Shown in pieces: positions 21,306 through 30,847 of a stretch of 64,000 nt of DNA (position 1 is its first letter; the number at the start of each line of letters is the position of its first letter). The translations under genes were made by a program, and so were the position numbers. This stretch comes from Piezodorus guildinii. Taxonomy: Eukaryota > Arthropoda > Insecta > Hemiptera > Pentatomidae. The stretch is taken from positions 171,864,900-171,928,899 of the forward strand of contig CM041292.1 of assembly GCA_023052935.1 (NCBI GenBank), written 5' to 3'. The notes beneath the pieces are model-generated. The model had not been told where the DNA came from. It ran no database searches and saw only the letters and a program-made list of their open reading frames with translations.

Positions 21306-24300
21306 GGAGGGTTGATGGGAAGGGGCAACTGTCAACCCGTAGCATCAAAGGCCCCAGGGTCGCCGTGAGAATCGCGACAATAGGGAGCAAGACAAATAGT
21401 TTTTATGTGGATGGAATGGTGAACGGGCAGCTGCGGAGTTTTCTGCTGGATACCGGCGCAACCATGGCAATACTGAACCTGAAGGCAGTTAACGCTGAGA
21501 AGATATCACCTACCACTTGGGCGTTACGGACAGCCACAGGACAGCCAGCCGAGGTCTACGGGGAGACAGTTGCCACTTTCTTCATCGGGGGCCAACGTCT
21601 AGAGCACCGCGTTCTCGTGGCGAAAATAGACGAGGAAGTCATCTTCGGCATGGACTTGATGATCAAATACGGGATCAAGCTGGACATGTCGAGAGGTGTG
21701 ATGACGCTGGGAGACGAAGAGGTCATCCTTCGGCAGGGAAAGGACCTCTATGCACGAGTACTCCTACTAGAAGACACCACTTTACCTGCACGGAGTCAAA
21801 TTCTGACGCATGGGACGATCAATGGACGACTACCGGAGGGTCAATGTCTTCTACTTGAACCTGGGAAGCACGAGGAGCAGGAAGTCGGACGCGGTGTTCT
21901 GGTTGCAAGGTCTCTCATCAAGGTCGGACATACCACCCCAATCCGACTGATGAATCTGAACAGCTTCCCGGTGACACTAAAGAGAGGAACACCAGTCGGA
22001 GAATGTACGGCCGCTACCTCAGTAGTCCGACAGCTACAACGCAACCCCACCGAGCAACGAGGACTACCCGAAGAATTAAAAGGATTCGTGGAGGAATCAT
22101 GCAGAGAACTTTCGCCTGAACAGAGCGAAATCGTGAAGAGATTGATTACCCGATGGCAGGACATTTTCGAGATCAGCTCAGGACCACGGGGTAGAACGAA
22201 CATCGTCCAGCACAAAATTGACACCGGGGATACAAAGCCCATCCGACAGATCCCGAGGAGGCTGCCGCTAGCTAAACGAAAGGATGCCGAAGAGATTATT
22301 AAGGATATGGCGAATGATGGTGTCATCGAGCCCTCGAGTAGCCCATGGATGTCTCCTGTCGTACTGGTGAAAAAGAAAGATGGGACGACAAGATTCTGCG
22401 TAGATTACCGTCTTTTGAACAACGCCACGAAGAAGGACAGTTACCCACTCCCAAGGATTGACGACACGCTGGACACACTAGAGGGTTGCAAACTATTTTC
22501 TACCTTGGATCTCCGCAGTGGATATTGGCAGGTTGGATTGGCACCGGAAGATAAGGAGAAGACGGCATTTTCAATCGGCACTGGCCTCTGGCAATTTACG
22601 GTAATGCCATTCGGGCTTTGCAATGCACCTGCAACGTTCGAGAGGCTGATGGAAAGCGTCTTAAGAGGCCTTTCTTGGGAGATATGCCTGGTTTACTTGG
22701 ACGACATCATTGTCCTGGGAAAATCCTTCACTCACCATCTGGAGAATCTGGAGCGGGTCTTCGAACGGCTGCGTGCAGCTAATCTAAAACTGAACCCGAA
22801 GAAGTGCAATCTCTTCCGAAGGCAAGTCAACTACCTGGGGCATGTTGTATCAGACAACGGAGTTGCTGTTGACCCAGAGAAGATTACAGCGATCACCAAT
22901 TGGCCAGCACCTCGAGATAAGCACCAAGTGAGAAGTTTCCTCGGGCTCTGCACCTACTACAGGAGGTACGTGAAAGGATTCGCCAACATCGCAAAACCTC
23001 TTACCAGGCTCACTGAGGAAAAACGGACTTTCCTTTGGGATCGCGAGTGTCAGGCTTCATTTGAGGAGTTGAAGAAGAAATTGAGTAGTGCGCCTATTCT
23101 AAGCTATCCACGTCCCGAGGGCAAGTTCATTCTTGACACAGATGCCAGCAACACTGCTATTGGAAGCGTCCTTTCCCAACTCCAAGACGGGGAAGAAAAG
23201 GTTATTGGGTACTTCAGCAAAGCACTGTCAGCTCCAGAACGCAACTACTGTGTCACAAGGAAAGAGCTTCTGGCAGTGGTTAAGTCCATAGAGCACTTTC
23301 ATAAATACCTGTATGGAAGAAGATTTCTACTGAGAACGGACCACGCAGCTCTAATGTGGCTGCTGCGATTCAAGTCACCGGAGGGACAAGTTGCACGGTG
23401 GATCGAGCGCCTTCAGGAATATGACTTCGAATCTGCTCATCGTTCTGGAACGAGTCACCGGAATGCGGATGCGCTCTCAAGGAGACCCTGTGACGGAGAA
23501 TGCAAGCATTGTTCTCGACAAGAAGAAAAGCAAACAACAGTGTTGCGGACTACGGTCGTTACCGACGGTTGGCAGGACACACAACTGGCAAAGGAACAGG
23601 ACGAGGACCCGGACTTGAAACAAATAAGGGAATGGAAGCTATCAGGCCAAAGGAGACCAAGCTGGCAGGATGTTGCTCCAATGTCGAAAAATATAAAAAC
23701 CTATTGGGCTCAATGGGACTCCATTCTACTGGACAAAGGTCTGCTGAAACGAGCATTGGAGAACACAGAGGGAGATCAGCGGAGACTACAGCTCATCGTA
23801 CCAAAGATTAAAGTGCCCGAAGTACTGAGGGAATTACATGATGGAGCATCTGGTGGCCACCTTGGAGTTCACCGGACATTAGAAAAGGTTCGTGAACGCT
23901 TTTACTGGGCAAACCTCAAGGACGATGTGTTAGATTGGTGCCGGCGGTGTGCAACTTGTGCCGCCTCTAATGGACCGATAAGGAAAAAGAAGGCACCTAT
24001 GAAGAAATACAACGTAGGAGCACCATTCGAGAGAATAGCGGTGGACATCGCTGGCCCTTTTCCTGTGACAGATAATGGCAACCGATATATTCTCGTGGCC
24101 ATGGATTATTTTTCAAAGTGGGTGGAAGCTTACGCCCTTCCAAATCAGGAGGCCACCACGGTTGCAGATGTTCTCGTGAAGCAGCTCGTCAGTCGGTTTG
24201 GGGTGCCCATGGAACTTCACGCTGACCAAGGAAGAAACTTTGAGTCGGCAGTCTTCACCAGGATGTGCGAGGCTCTAGGAATACGAAAGACCAGGACGAC

Positions 24301-24910
24301 GCCTCTTCACCCTCAGTCCGATGGCATGGTAGAGCGCATGAACAGGACAATGGGTCGATATTTGGCCAAGGTAGTTTCTGACCATCAGCGAGACTGGGAC
24401 CAATATCTTCAGCTGTTCCTGCTAGCCTATCGTAGTTCAGTCAATGAAACGACAGGGCAGACCCCCGCCAATGTCGTGTTCGGCAGAGAACTACGCTTGC
24501 CTTGCGATCTGAAATTCGGTTTCAAGCCTGATGAGGAGGTCGCCGGAGAAGACTACGTCACGAACCTACGGAAGCGAATGAACACTATTCACGAGAAGGT
24601 TCGCACAAACATCCAGGGAGCAAGTGACAGAATGAAGGAGCGTTACGACATCAAGGCAGAGAAAGGTGGCTTCCAACCTGGAGACTTGGTCTGGCTACAC
24701 GATCCTCGAAGAAGGCAAGGCTGCTCACCGAAACTTCAAAACTCCTGGGACGGACCGTATGAGGTCATCAAGAGGATCAATGATGTCATCTATAGGATCA
24801 GGAAGCAGCCCAAAGGAAAACCCAAGGTAGTCCATTTCAACCGATTGGCCATTTTGACCATGGCCCTACAGAGGAACAGCAAGTCAGGAACCTCACCGAC
24901 AAGGACCTAA
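21155..24910 (+). CDS. Gypsy Pol polyprotein (protease, RT, RNase H, integrase)
   Basis: The frame is open from 21155. Numbering here starts at a TTG at 21230, giving 1226 residues. Domains in order: aspartic protease with DTGA at 74; reverse transcriptase with the catalytic YLDD box at 489-492; RNase H beginning with Asp636; integrase zinc site H870, H877, C907, C910; catalytic core D939, D999, E1035 (35 residues between the last two); and a C-terminal GPY/F-like module (WDGPYEVI) that binds DNA. All catalytic residues are intact. Pol lies in the -1 frame of gag with 151 nt overlap. There is no obvious ATG, so expression by -1 ribosomal frameshift is likely. Candidate slip sites are cAAAAAG (21212-21218) and GGAAAAC (21296-21302, just before the gag stop); neither is a canonical X XXY YYZ heptamer. 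Confidence 0.95.
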   Translation, partial: RGPHHRGHSSKGFRSPQDSQKGDTLLELRSTWTPQKQVSYQEAGKATGKLRRVDGKGQLSTRSIKGPRVAVRIATIGSKTNSFYVDGMVNGQLRSFLLDTGATMAILNLKAVNAEKISPTTWALRTATGQPAEVYGETVATFFIGGQRLEHRVLVAKIDEEVIFGMDLMIKYGIKLDMSRGVMTLGDEEVILRQGKDLYARVLLLEDTTLPARSQILTHGTINGRLPEGQCLLLEPGKHEEQEVGRGVLVARSLIKVGHTTPIRLMNLNSFPVTLKRGTPVGECTAATSVVRQLQRNPTEQRGLPEELKGFVEESCRELSPEQSEIVKRLITRWQDIFEISSGPRGRTNIVQHKIDTGDTKPIRQIPRRLPLAKRKDAEEIIKDMANDGVIEPSSSPWMSPVVLVKKKDGTTRFCVDYRLLNNATKKDSYPLPRIDDTLDTLEGCKLFSTLDLRSGYWQVGLAPEDKEKTAFSIGTGLWQFTVMPFGLCNAPATFERLMESVLRGLSWEICLVYLDDIIVLGKSFTHHLENLERVFERLRAANLKLNPKKCNLFRRQVNYLGHVVSDNGVAVDPEKITAITNWPAPRDKHQVRSFLGLCTYYRRYVKGFANIAKPLTRLTEEKRTFLWDRECQASFEELKKKLSSAPILSYPRPEGKFILDTDASNTAIGSVLSQLQDGEEKVIGYFSKALSAPERNYCVTRKELLAVVKSIEHFHKYLYGRRFLLRTDHAALMWLLRFKSPEGQVARWIERLQEYDFESAHRSGTSHRNADALSRRPCDGECKHCSRQEEKQTTVLRTTVVTDGWQDTQLAKEQDEDPDLKQIREWKLSGQRRPSWQDVAPMSKNIKTYWAQWDSILLDKGLLKRALENTEGDQRRLQLIVPKIKVPEVLRELHDGASGGHLGVHRTLEKVRERFYWANLKDDVLDWCRRCATCAASNGPIRKKKAPMKKYNVGAPFERIAVDIAGPFPVTDNGNRYILVAMDYFSKWVEAYALPNQEATTVADVLVKQLVSRFGVPMELHADQGRNFESAVFTRMCEALGIRKTRTTPLHPQSDGMVERMNRTMGRYLAKVVSDHQRDWDQYLQLFLLAYRSSVNETTGQTPANVVFGRELRLPCDLKFGFKPDEEVAGEDYVTNLRKRMNTIHEKVRTNIQGASDRMKERYDIKAEKGGFQPGDLVWLHDPRRRQGCSPKLQNSWDGPYEVIKRINDVIYRIRKQPKGKPKVVHFNRLAILTMALQRNSKSGTSPTRT

Positions 24911-25482
24911 TTCCCCATCCTAAGGCGCCAGACTCCCGTAGGGTAACGCAGACAGTTTACAGAGACATATTCTCGTTACCGGTAGACTATGCTCTAGCAC
25001 ATTGCGTCGCCGAACATCTGAGGAATTCCCGGGGGATTGCGACGGTCTTCAGGAAGAAGTTCGCTGGAATTGAAGAGCTGGAACGCCAGGGACCAAGAGT
25101 TGGGAAGGCTCTCCATCAAGAGCATGAAGGCCGGCACCTGTTTTACTTGGTTACCAAGAGTTCATCAGAGCAGAGGCCGACATACGACACACTGCGCCGG
25201 AGTCTTGACGACCTGCGGAGAAAGCTTCTGGAACTGCGTGTCACCAAGCTCGCCATCCCGAAGTTGGGTTGTGGATACGATGGCCTGGAGTGGAGGATTG
25301 TCAGGAACATTGTAGAAGAGACGTTCGCCAACTCTGGAGTCATCATAATGGTATGCACGTTCAACCCCTGGAAAGACAAAACACCTACATCGGAGGAAGA
25401 TCAGCATCGCTCAGCTTCTGCAATCTGTGCTCTGGGGCAGAGCACGTCTAAGGAGGGGGTAGTGCTACGGTCAAGACAATGA
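24796..25482 (+). CDS. TARG1/OARD1-type macrodomain encoded as third frame of the retrotransposon
   Basis: Open from 24796 to a TGA at 25480-25482, inside the first 20 bp of the 3' LTR; 228 codons, counted here from 24796. The macrodomain spans about residues 53-190: RDIFSLP then ALAHCVAEH (the family's G-D/R-hydrophobic and A-H-C-hydrophobic pattern), RGIATVFRKKF, YLVTKSS with Lys121, PTYDTLRRSL, LAIPKLGCGYDGLEW with Asp162, and a final strand VIIMVCTF. TARG1/OARD1 removes ADP-ribose from acidic side chains and deacetylates O-acetyl-ADP-ribose using Lys84 and Asp125; Lys121 and Asp162 have the same 41-residue spacing. No ATG lies upstream of the domain in this frame, which is -1 relative to pol with 115 nt overlap. 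It may be a frameshift extension of Pol, a spliced product or a non-AUG start. Function in the element is inferred, not shown. Confidence 0.85.
   Translation, partial: DQEAAQRKTQGSPFQPIGHFDHGPTEEQQVRNLTDKDLIPHPKAPDSRRVTQTVYRDIFSLPVDYALAHCVAEHLRNSRGIATVFRKKFAGIEELERQGPRVGKALHQEHEGRHLFYLVTKSSSEQRPTYDTLRRSLDDLRRKLLELRVTKLAIPKLGCGYDGLEWRIVRNIVEETFANSGVIIMVCTFNPWKDKTPTSEEDQHRSASAICALGQSTSKEGVVLRSRQ
25450..25459 (+). other. Polypurine tract
   Basis: AAGGAGGGGG, three bases before the 3' LTR, is the expected primer for plus-strand synthesis. It is also coding for the macrodomain frame. Confidence 0.8.
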
Positions 25483-26006
25483 CGGGTGGACCACGCCTGG
25501 AGGGGCCTAGATGAGGCTAGAGACTTCTGGACCTGGACAGTCCTCGAAGTGCCTGGAAAGGCCCACCGCCTTACCTGCGCCCGGGTCTAGAAGATTCGGC
25601 AGTGGTACAAATAGCGGTCCCCTGAGCCTGGGTGGGTCAGTCTTGATCTTGCTCAAGTGAATGTATCAGTGAACAGTGACAGTGAACAACTCGTGACAGT
25701 GTGACAGTGTAGTGAAACCGTGTGTCAGTATTGTGATAATCGGTCGGTGGGAAATTAGAAGACTGTAGTTTATATATAATTTATAGTTGTAAGTCTTAGA
25801 ATAAGTCTAGCAGATTGTAAGTAGTTTATTCGTTAGGAATACCTCATTTTATATGTATACTGTTTAGTAGTTAAGCTAGTAATTCCATTATTATTGTTAA
25901 TATAGTGGTTAGTAATCCCTTTGTATTTGTGTTTTCTGTATTTAATAAACATTTGTAATTTTGTAAACTGGAGTAGTTCATTTCGCACACCCCGTAGCCC
26001 GTAACA
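25463..26006 (+). repeat. 3' LTR
   Basis: 544 bp, TGCTACGG to GTAACA, almost identical to the 5' LTR. The AATAAA at 25944-25949 is intact. Confidence 0.95.
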
Positions 26007-26506
26007 ATATATATTTTACATTTAGTTTCAATGCAAAGTTTGAGTTACAGCATTTAATGCACACCAGCTTATATCGGGTTGATGTGCAATATATTGACTA
26101 TTGGTTTGATTCAGCCGAATTAAAACACTCCCACACGATTGAAGGACATAAAAATTAGTTTTTGAGCGGACAGATGACACGAAGAGATGACTACACGGTA
26201 GAAGTAAGAATAACAATATGTGTAAAAGATGTAACTGTGACCTTTCGGTAGATATATCTCCTCTCCTTGAATACGTTACCGCAACTAGAAACCGTTATTT
26301 ATTATCCAACGCTTGGAGGAAGGTGCAGCACCGCTCTGCCGCTGCAGTACAATACTATCGCAATAGGGTCTTCAATAAAATGCAGTTTATGATCCATACA
26401 TTCAGGAGAAAACATTTCAACAACTTTCATAATGTACCTACCTAATGATCATTATTTGATGTACATACCAGAATATAAAAAAAAAAAATTGACTAGTGAT
26501 GAATCT
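26007..26506. other. Flank of the retrotransposon, unassigned
   Basis: The AT tract interrupted by the element continues here (atatatat). The frame at 26218-26445 has no recognisable family and is not called. Confidence 0.4.
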
Positions 26507-27075
26507 TTTTTTTTTTAAATAACAACAATTTGTATTGAGTAAAATTACAATCTGTCCCAATTTGGACATCAATAGTAGTGCTGAAAGATATCATACATAT
26601 TACATTCATACAATATTTACACAGCATAAAATTACAATAAAATATATACACAATAATGAATCAATACAATAAAGTCAAGAATTCAGTTATACCTAAACAC
26701 ACATACACACACTCATACATACATCACATTGAGTGGAGAATCTAGCCAGTGCTAGAACTCCAATATATTTACAAAAGGTCTGCCGTTTCAACCTTCTAGG
26801 TGGGTTGTATGGATGAGTGGAGCTGGATAGGGATTGAGCTAGAGGATTAGGATGATGAATGAGGTTCTGGTGGAATTTGGTAAATTTGGATGGAATTAGG
26901 TCTGAAATAAATGGAACATTAAGGTCGTGGTGCAAGGTATAGTTGGAGACATAATAAGGAGCATTAACTATTGTACGGAGGACTTTGGACTGAAAGGATT
27001 GAATGCGTTTGATGTTAGTACGTTTTTAGCTGTCCCTCACAGTTCAAGTCCGTAGGTCCAGATGGGCTTCAGTAG
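26507..27075 (-). mobile_element. Jockey-like LINE, 5'-truncated 3' end
   Basis: The poly(A) tail appears as T-rich sequence at 26507-26516. On the minus strand the ORF2 tail reads DLNVPFISDLIP, then FHQNLIHHPN and a proline/serine-rich end leading to PPRRLKRQ. The same subfamily lies in opposite orientation at 29.0-29.7 kb. Frames are partly broken. Confidence 0.7.
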
Positions 27076-29004
27076 TGATGAATCTAAAGAAGGGGAACGT
27101 TCGCTTTTTGGATTGATCCTAGAGTAGATTGATTAAAAAAAGGATACCATGCCTTGTTTGGCTTAATTGCAGTTAGTTAGGGCATTAAACTCCCTAATTT
27201 ATCTTCATCCAAAAATAAAAAAAATCTACTTCTGGATCTCTGATATAATAACAATATATAATTCTTACACTCTAAAGCACTAAATTCTTTGGCTGTACTT
27301 AAATAATTAGTTTTAAAGGTCCTTATGCCATAAAAAGTATATTGTTATGGCATAAGAATTATTTTTGGTTAATTCTTTTCAATAATGAATCTTTGTAATC
27401 GACCAAAAAAAAAAAAAATGAACTCCACTCAAAATACATTTCAAGATATGTAGAACCTAAATAACGAAAAAAAATCTGTTTGTATCTGTTGTTAATTAAT
27501 AAATATATTATGCTTGATAAAGAATGAAGTTCATTACAAAACATAAAAGAATCATTGAAATCGGTTCAGAAATAGCAGAAATATAGCGTTTTGAAATTAG
27601 CAGTGATGATAGGCCATTTTCTTTTGAATTATTTATTGTTTTTTTATATTATTTAATTGTCTAAAAACAGCTACATAAACGGTTATACACTAATATAGTT
27701 ATCTGGAAAACAATTTAAATATACAAAAATACTCTAGTTTATTACTTCCGAAATTTTATTTTTTAAACATAATTCTTTTGTTTGCACGTGTTTCTATCTA
27801 AAGTAATAATCAGCGAATGTGCTGATGGGATATGAAAATATGATTTGTTAGCGGTAGAGAAGGGTAGCACTTATTCCTAGGCTTGAATTATGATTTACTT
27901 TTGCAGATCTCGCATCCAGCTCCTTTTTATCCGTTTTCCAAGAAACATTTCTGCTGTTAGCATGTCGTTTATCAGTCTGTATTTATGTCCGTTGTAGAGC
28001 CAGGTTGTAAATGAAAATTTGTAAGTGTTGGTCGATTGTTGTAAGTCAGTATGTATGATTTTGTTGTTCAAGTACAATACAACTGCTGTTATGAATCTTA
28101 AAATTTTTAATTGAAATGATTAATTTGCAGTCTTTGTAGATGAATTTTTTGCTGAACCAAAAATCTGTGAGGCTCTTTATCAAAACATGAAAGTTCGATG
28201 CCAGTAACATCAATAATATTTTCTTATATTACCTTAACAATACAGTATAATATATAACATAACTACATTGTGGTCAGACCAGAAATAATTATTTCTCCAA
28301 CGTCTAACTTATGTTTTAATCTGTGAGGCCATGTGGGTTCCATTAGGTATGTTTATGTATTCAGTTTCAGTTTAATTCTAAGTTTTTACGATATGGATAA
28401 AATGCGGAAAAATACTTGTAGTTTGTTAAGAATATTTCTTTACATGCTGACTTGTTGGTCTCTTATGTTCAGAAAAAATAAATGCAATATTTTTAAATCA
28501 CGATTTTATCGAAGAATAAAACCAAAATTACTTTTCTCCTTCCAAAACAACAATATTAAATTTCTTGCGGTATTGATAAAACCATTTACTTTAACCTCTC
28601 AAGACCAAAATATTTATAACTTGGCTAAATATTGATTAAATGTATATATTCAATAATTAAATGATTAACCTCATTGTTATGCTAATATTCTCTAAGGAGT
28701 TAAATGTTCCCAGTCGCGATTTCTCATCATCTCCCTTTTTTCATATTAATAACGGAAACAGTCGGCAGCCTTGAGATAGGCTAGTGAACCCTAAAGGTAG
28801 TTGCATTATATTCCATGCTCTGCAAAAATCCAACGGAGACGATTACTTGAGAAACGTATTAACTCAGCTTGATATTATCGGAGGAATATAGGGCATCGTG
28901 AAAAGTATAATTTATACAGGAAAGTAAAATCTCATACTGAAATAATATTCAAAATTATAGAGAACACGTTAATAAGACGAAAAACCGTTCTAATAATTGT
29001 CCTA
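27076..29004. other. Unassigned AT-rich sequence
   Basis: No gene or recognised repeat. The frame at 28333-28635 has strongly AT-driven composition and no domain. Confidence 0.4.
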
Positions 29005-29722
29005 AAGACTAACTTGGAACCCGCATACTAGACTTGAACGACAAGAACTTAATCGACGATTTGGACAATTATACAGACTACTGAACAGAAATTCTAAACT
29101 ATCTATCGAGAACAAACTGTTAATATACAAGACAGTACTGAAACCTATCTAGACCTACGGACTTGAACTGTGGGGGACAGCCAAATTTTGTAACATCAAA
29201 CGCATTTAATCCTTCCAATCTAAAGTCCTCCGAACAATAGTTAATGCCCCTTATTATGTATCCAACCATACCTTACACCGCGACCAAAATATTCCATTTA
29301 TTTTAGACCTTATACCATTAAAATTCTCTAAATTTCATCAGAACCTTATCCATCACCCTAATCCCCTAGCTCAATCCTTATCCAGCTCCACACATCCTTA
29401 CCATCCTCCTAGAAGGCTGAAACGGCAGTGGCCTCGAGACCTCTTGTAACATGTATATTGGAGTTCTAGCATTGGCTAGATTCTCCACTCACGTGCTGTA
29501 TGCTTGTGAATTGTATATAGGTATGAGTGACTTTTGTATATATTCTATTGATTTTGTTTTGTATATATGTATATTGTATTATTATTATATAAATTTATTG
29601 TTTAGTATATATCGTGTGAATGTAGTATGAATGTTGTACTTTATCACTATTAAAAATGTCCTAAATTGGACAGATTGTAATATTACTCAATAAAGAATTG
29701 TTTCTAAAAAAAAAAAAAAAAA
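29005..29722 (+). mobile_element. Jockey-like LINE, 5'-truncated 3' end with poly(A)
   Basis: Plus-strand translation, with a few stops, follows the end of Jockey ORF2: LNRNSKLSIENKLLIYKTV, then TYGLELWGTA, SKVLRTIVNAPYYV and HHPNPLAQSL. A 3' untranslated region and an A18-like tail at 29706-29722 close it. A premature TAG replaces the Trp in the usual P-x-W-T-Y-G motif, so it is dead on arrival or decayed. Confidence 0.75.
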
Positions 29723-29765
29723 ATAATTGTCCTAGTAAATATCCTTCTGCAAACATTGAAGAACT

Positions 29766-30370
29766 ATTTTTTTTAAAAATTATTATCTATTTATTGGAAT
29801 TGAAAAATACAAGTAAATGAGCTAGATGGTAATTACACATGATAGAGTCGTGCGAAGGAGTTACTCATTAGGAGCATTTCATACATTAATTAATTAATTA
29901 GACGATGGTTAGTTAATAGTCAATTAGTTAATTAATCATAGAACGTCTCTTGACCATCTTCTTTTCAGTCGTCGAGGAGGATTGTCGGGAACACATAAAA
30001 GGTTACGGACAAGTGGGTATGTGTCGGGAGGGAATTTTTAAGTAAAACAGGTACATCTATTTCGGCCCAAGCCAACCAGTAAGGTATATATGGCATTATG
30101 GATGATTTTATTGGCGACAAACTAAGGACCGTCGAGGATTTTAGTAAGATTTTGGATTGCAAGGATTGAATGCAGGAGGAATTTGATGGTTTAGTGGACC
30201 ATCATAGCTCAATGCCGTAGGTCCAAATAGGCCTGATAATGGTTATATTAATTTTTTGTAGTGAGTAGAGAGTTTGAGCGTTTGTCGAGTAAGAGTTTTA
30301 TTATATTAATCGGTGTCTACGAGCAGTTTCCTGTCACTTCAATCGGATATGAAGATTCCATGTTAAGAAT
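29766..30370 (-). mobile_element. Jockey-like LINE relic
   Basis: T-rich start (its poly(A) tail) at 29766. On the minus strand near 30340-29950 the order of the ORF2 tail is recognisable: the 'pTYG' region near 30220, the 'QSKILLKSST' region near 30150, and the 'PYIPYWLAWAE' region near 30080. It is more diverged than the other copies. Confidence 0.6.
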
Positions 30371-30565
30371 TGAACTCATTGTCAGATCTAATCAAGAGAA
30401 GTAGAAATATATATTTACTTAATTACTGATTTTTTTATGGAGGCAATACACAATAGTGCTATTTCAAGGATATTACTAATAACAGTTCATAGTTAATCTA
30501 TGGAGAAGGTTGATAAATGGAGAAACACTCATAATTTAATATTGATATAAATAAAAAATAAAAAA

Positions 30566-30847
30566 CCTGTGCCACTACAACCCATGAAGGGTCTTGGGCT
30601 CAGTACATATGGAGATTCGTATCGTTTCTAGCGCAACGGCAGTGCAATGCGGTGATTCGGCCGAGATCACGCTCAGCCGCCAGGTTTTTTCCCCATTTTT
30701 GGGTACCAACTTTATAGAGGCTGGGTCTGCCCCAGAATCGCCCCCCGGCTGAAATAACAGAATAAATAATATTCCGTCACAACCGGGATTCGAACCCAGA
30801 ACCAGGAGTATAGTAGACTAGCGCTCCATCCACTAGACCACGCCTAT
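30566..30847 (-). mobile_element. tRNA-derived SINE, family S2
   Basis: On the minus strand the head reads GGCGTGGTCTAGTGGATGGA (A box) and GGGTTCGAATCCCGG (B box, complement near 30786-30800). A GC-richer body follows, then an end with GACCCTTCATGGGTTG and an A-rich tail at 30552-30566. The head resembles a real tRNA, but the 200-bp body and A-rich tail make it a SINE. Single copy in this window. Confidence 0.75.

Larger units (their letters stand above)
19443..26006 (+). mobile_element. Complete Ty3/Gypsy LTR retrotransposon with macrodomain ORF
   Basis: A 6,564-bp element: 5' LTR, primer-binding site, gag, pol (protease, RT, RNase H, integrase), a macrodomain frame, polypurine tract and 3' LTR. 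All three frames are free of internal stops. Domain order with integrase last places it in Ty3/Gypsy (Metaviridae), not Copia. I see no env frame; the usual env position holds the macrodomain. It sits in an AT dinucleotide tract (atatat on both sides), so a 4-bp duplication is compatible but ambiguous. Most of the coding sequence is much more GC-rich than the flanks. Confidence 0.95.

Noticed and set aside
25037..25315. 92-codon frame overlapping the macrodomain in another phase
   Set aside because: It is a shadow; the frame ending at 25482 carries the recognisable macrodomain motifs.
24911..25462. An env-like third gene of an infectious Gypsy element
   Set aside because: No signal peptide, membrane segment or furin-type site; the frame here is the macrodomain.
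30770..30847. A genuine tRNA gene (minus strand)
   Set aside because: The A and B boxes are good, but the sequence continues into a SINE body with an A-rich tail.
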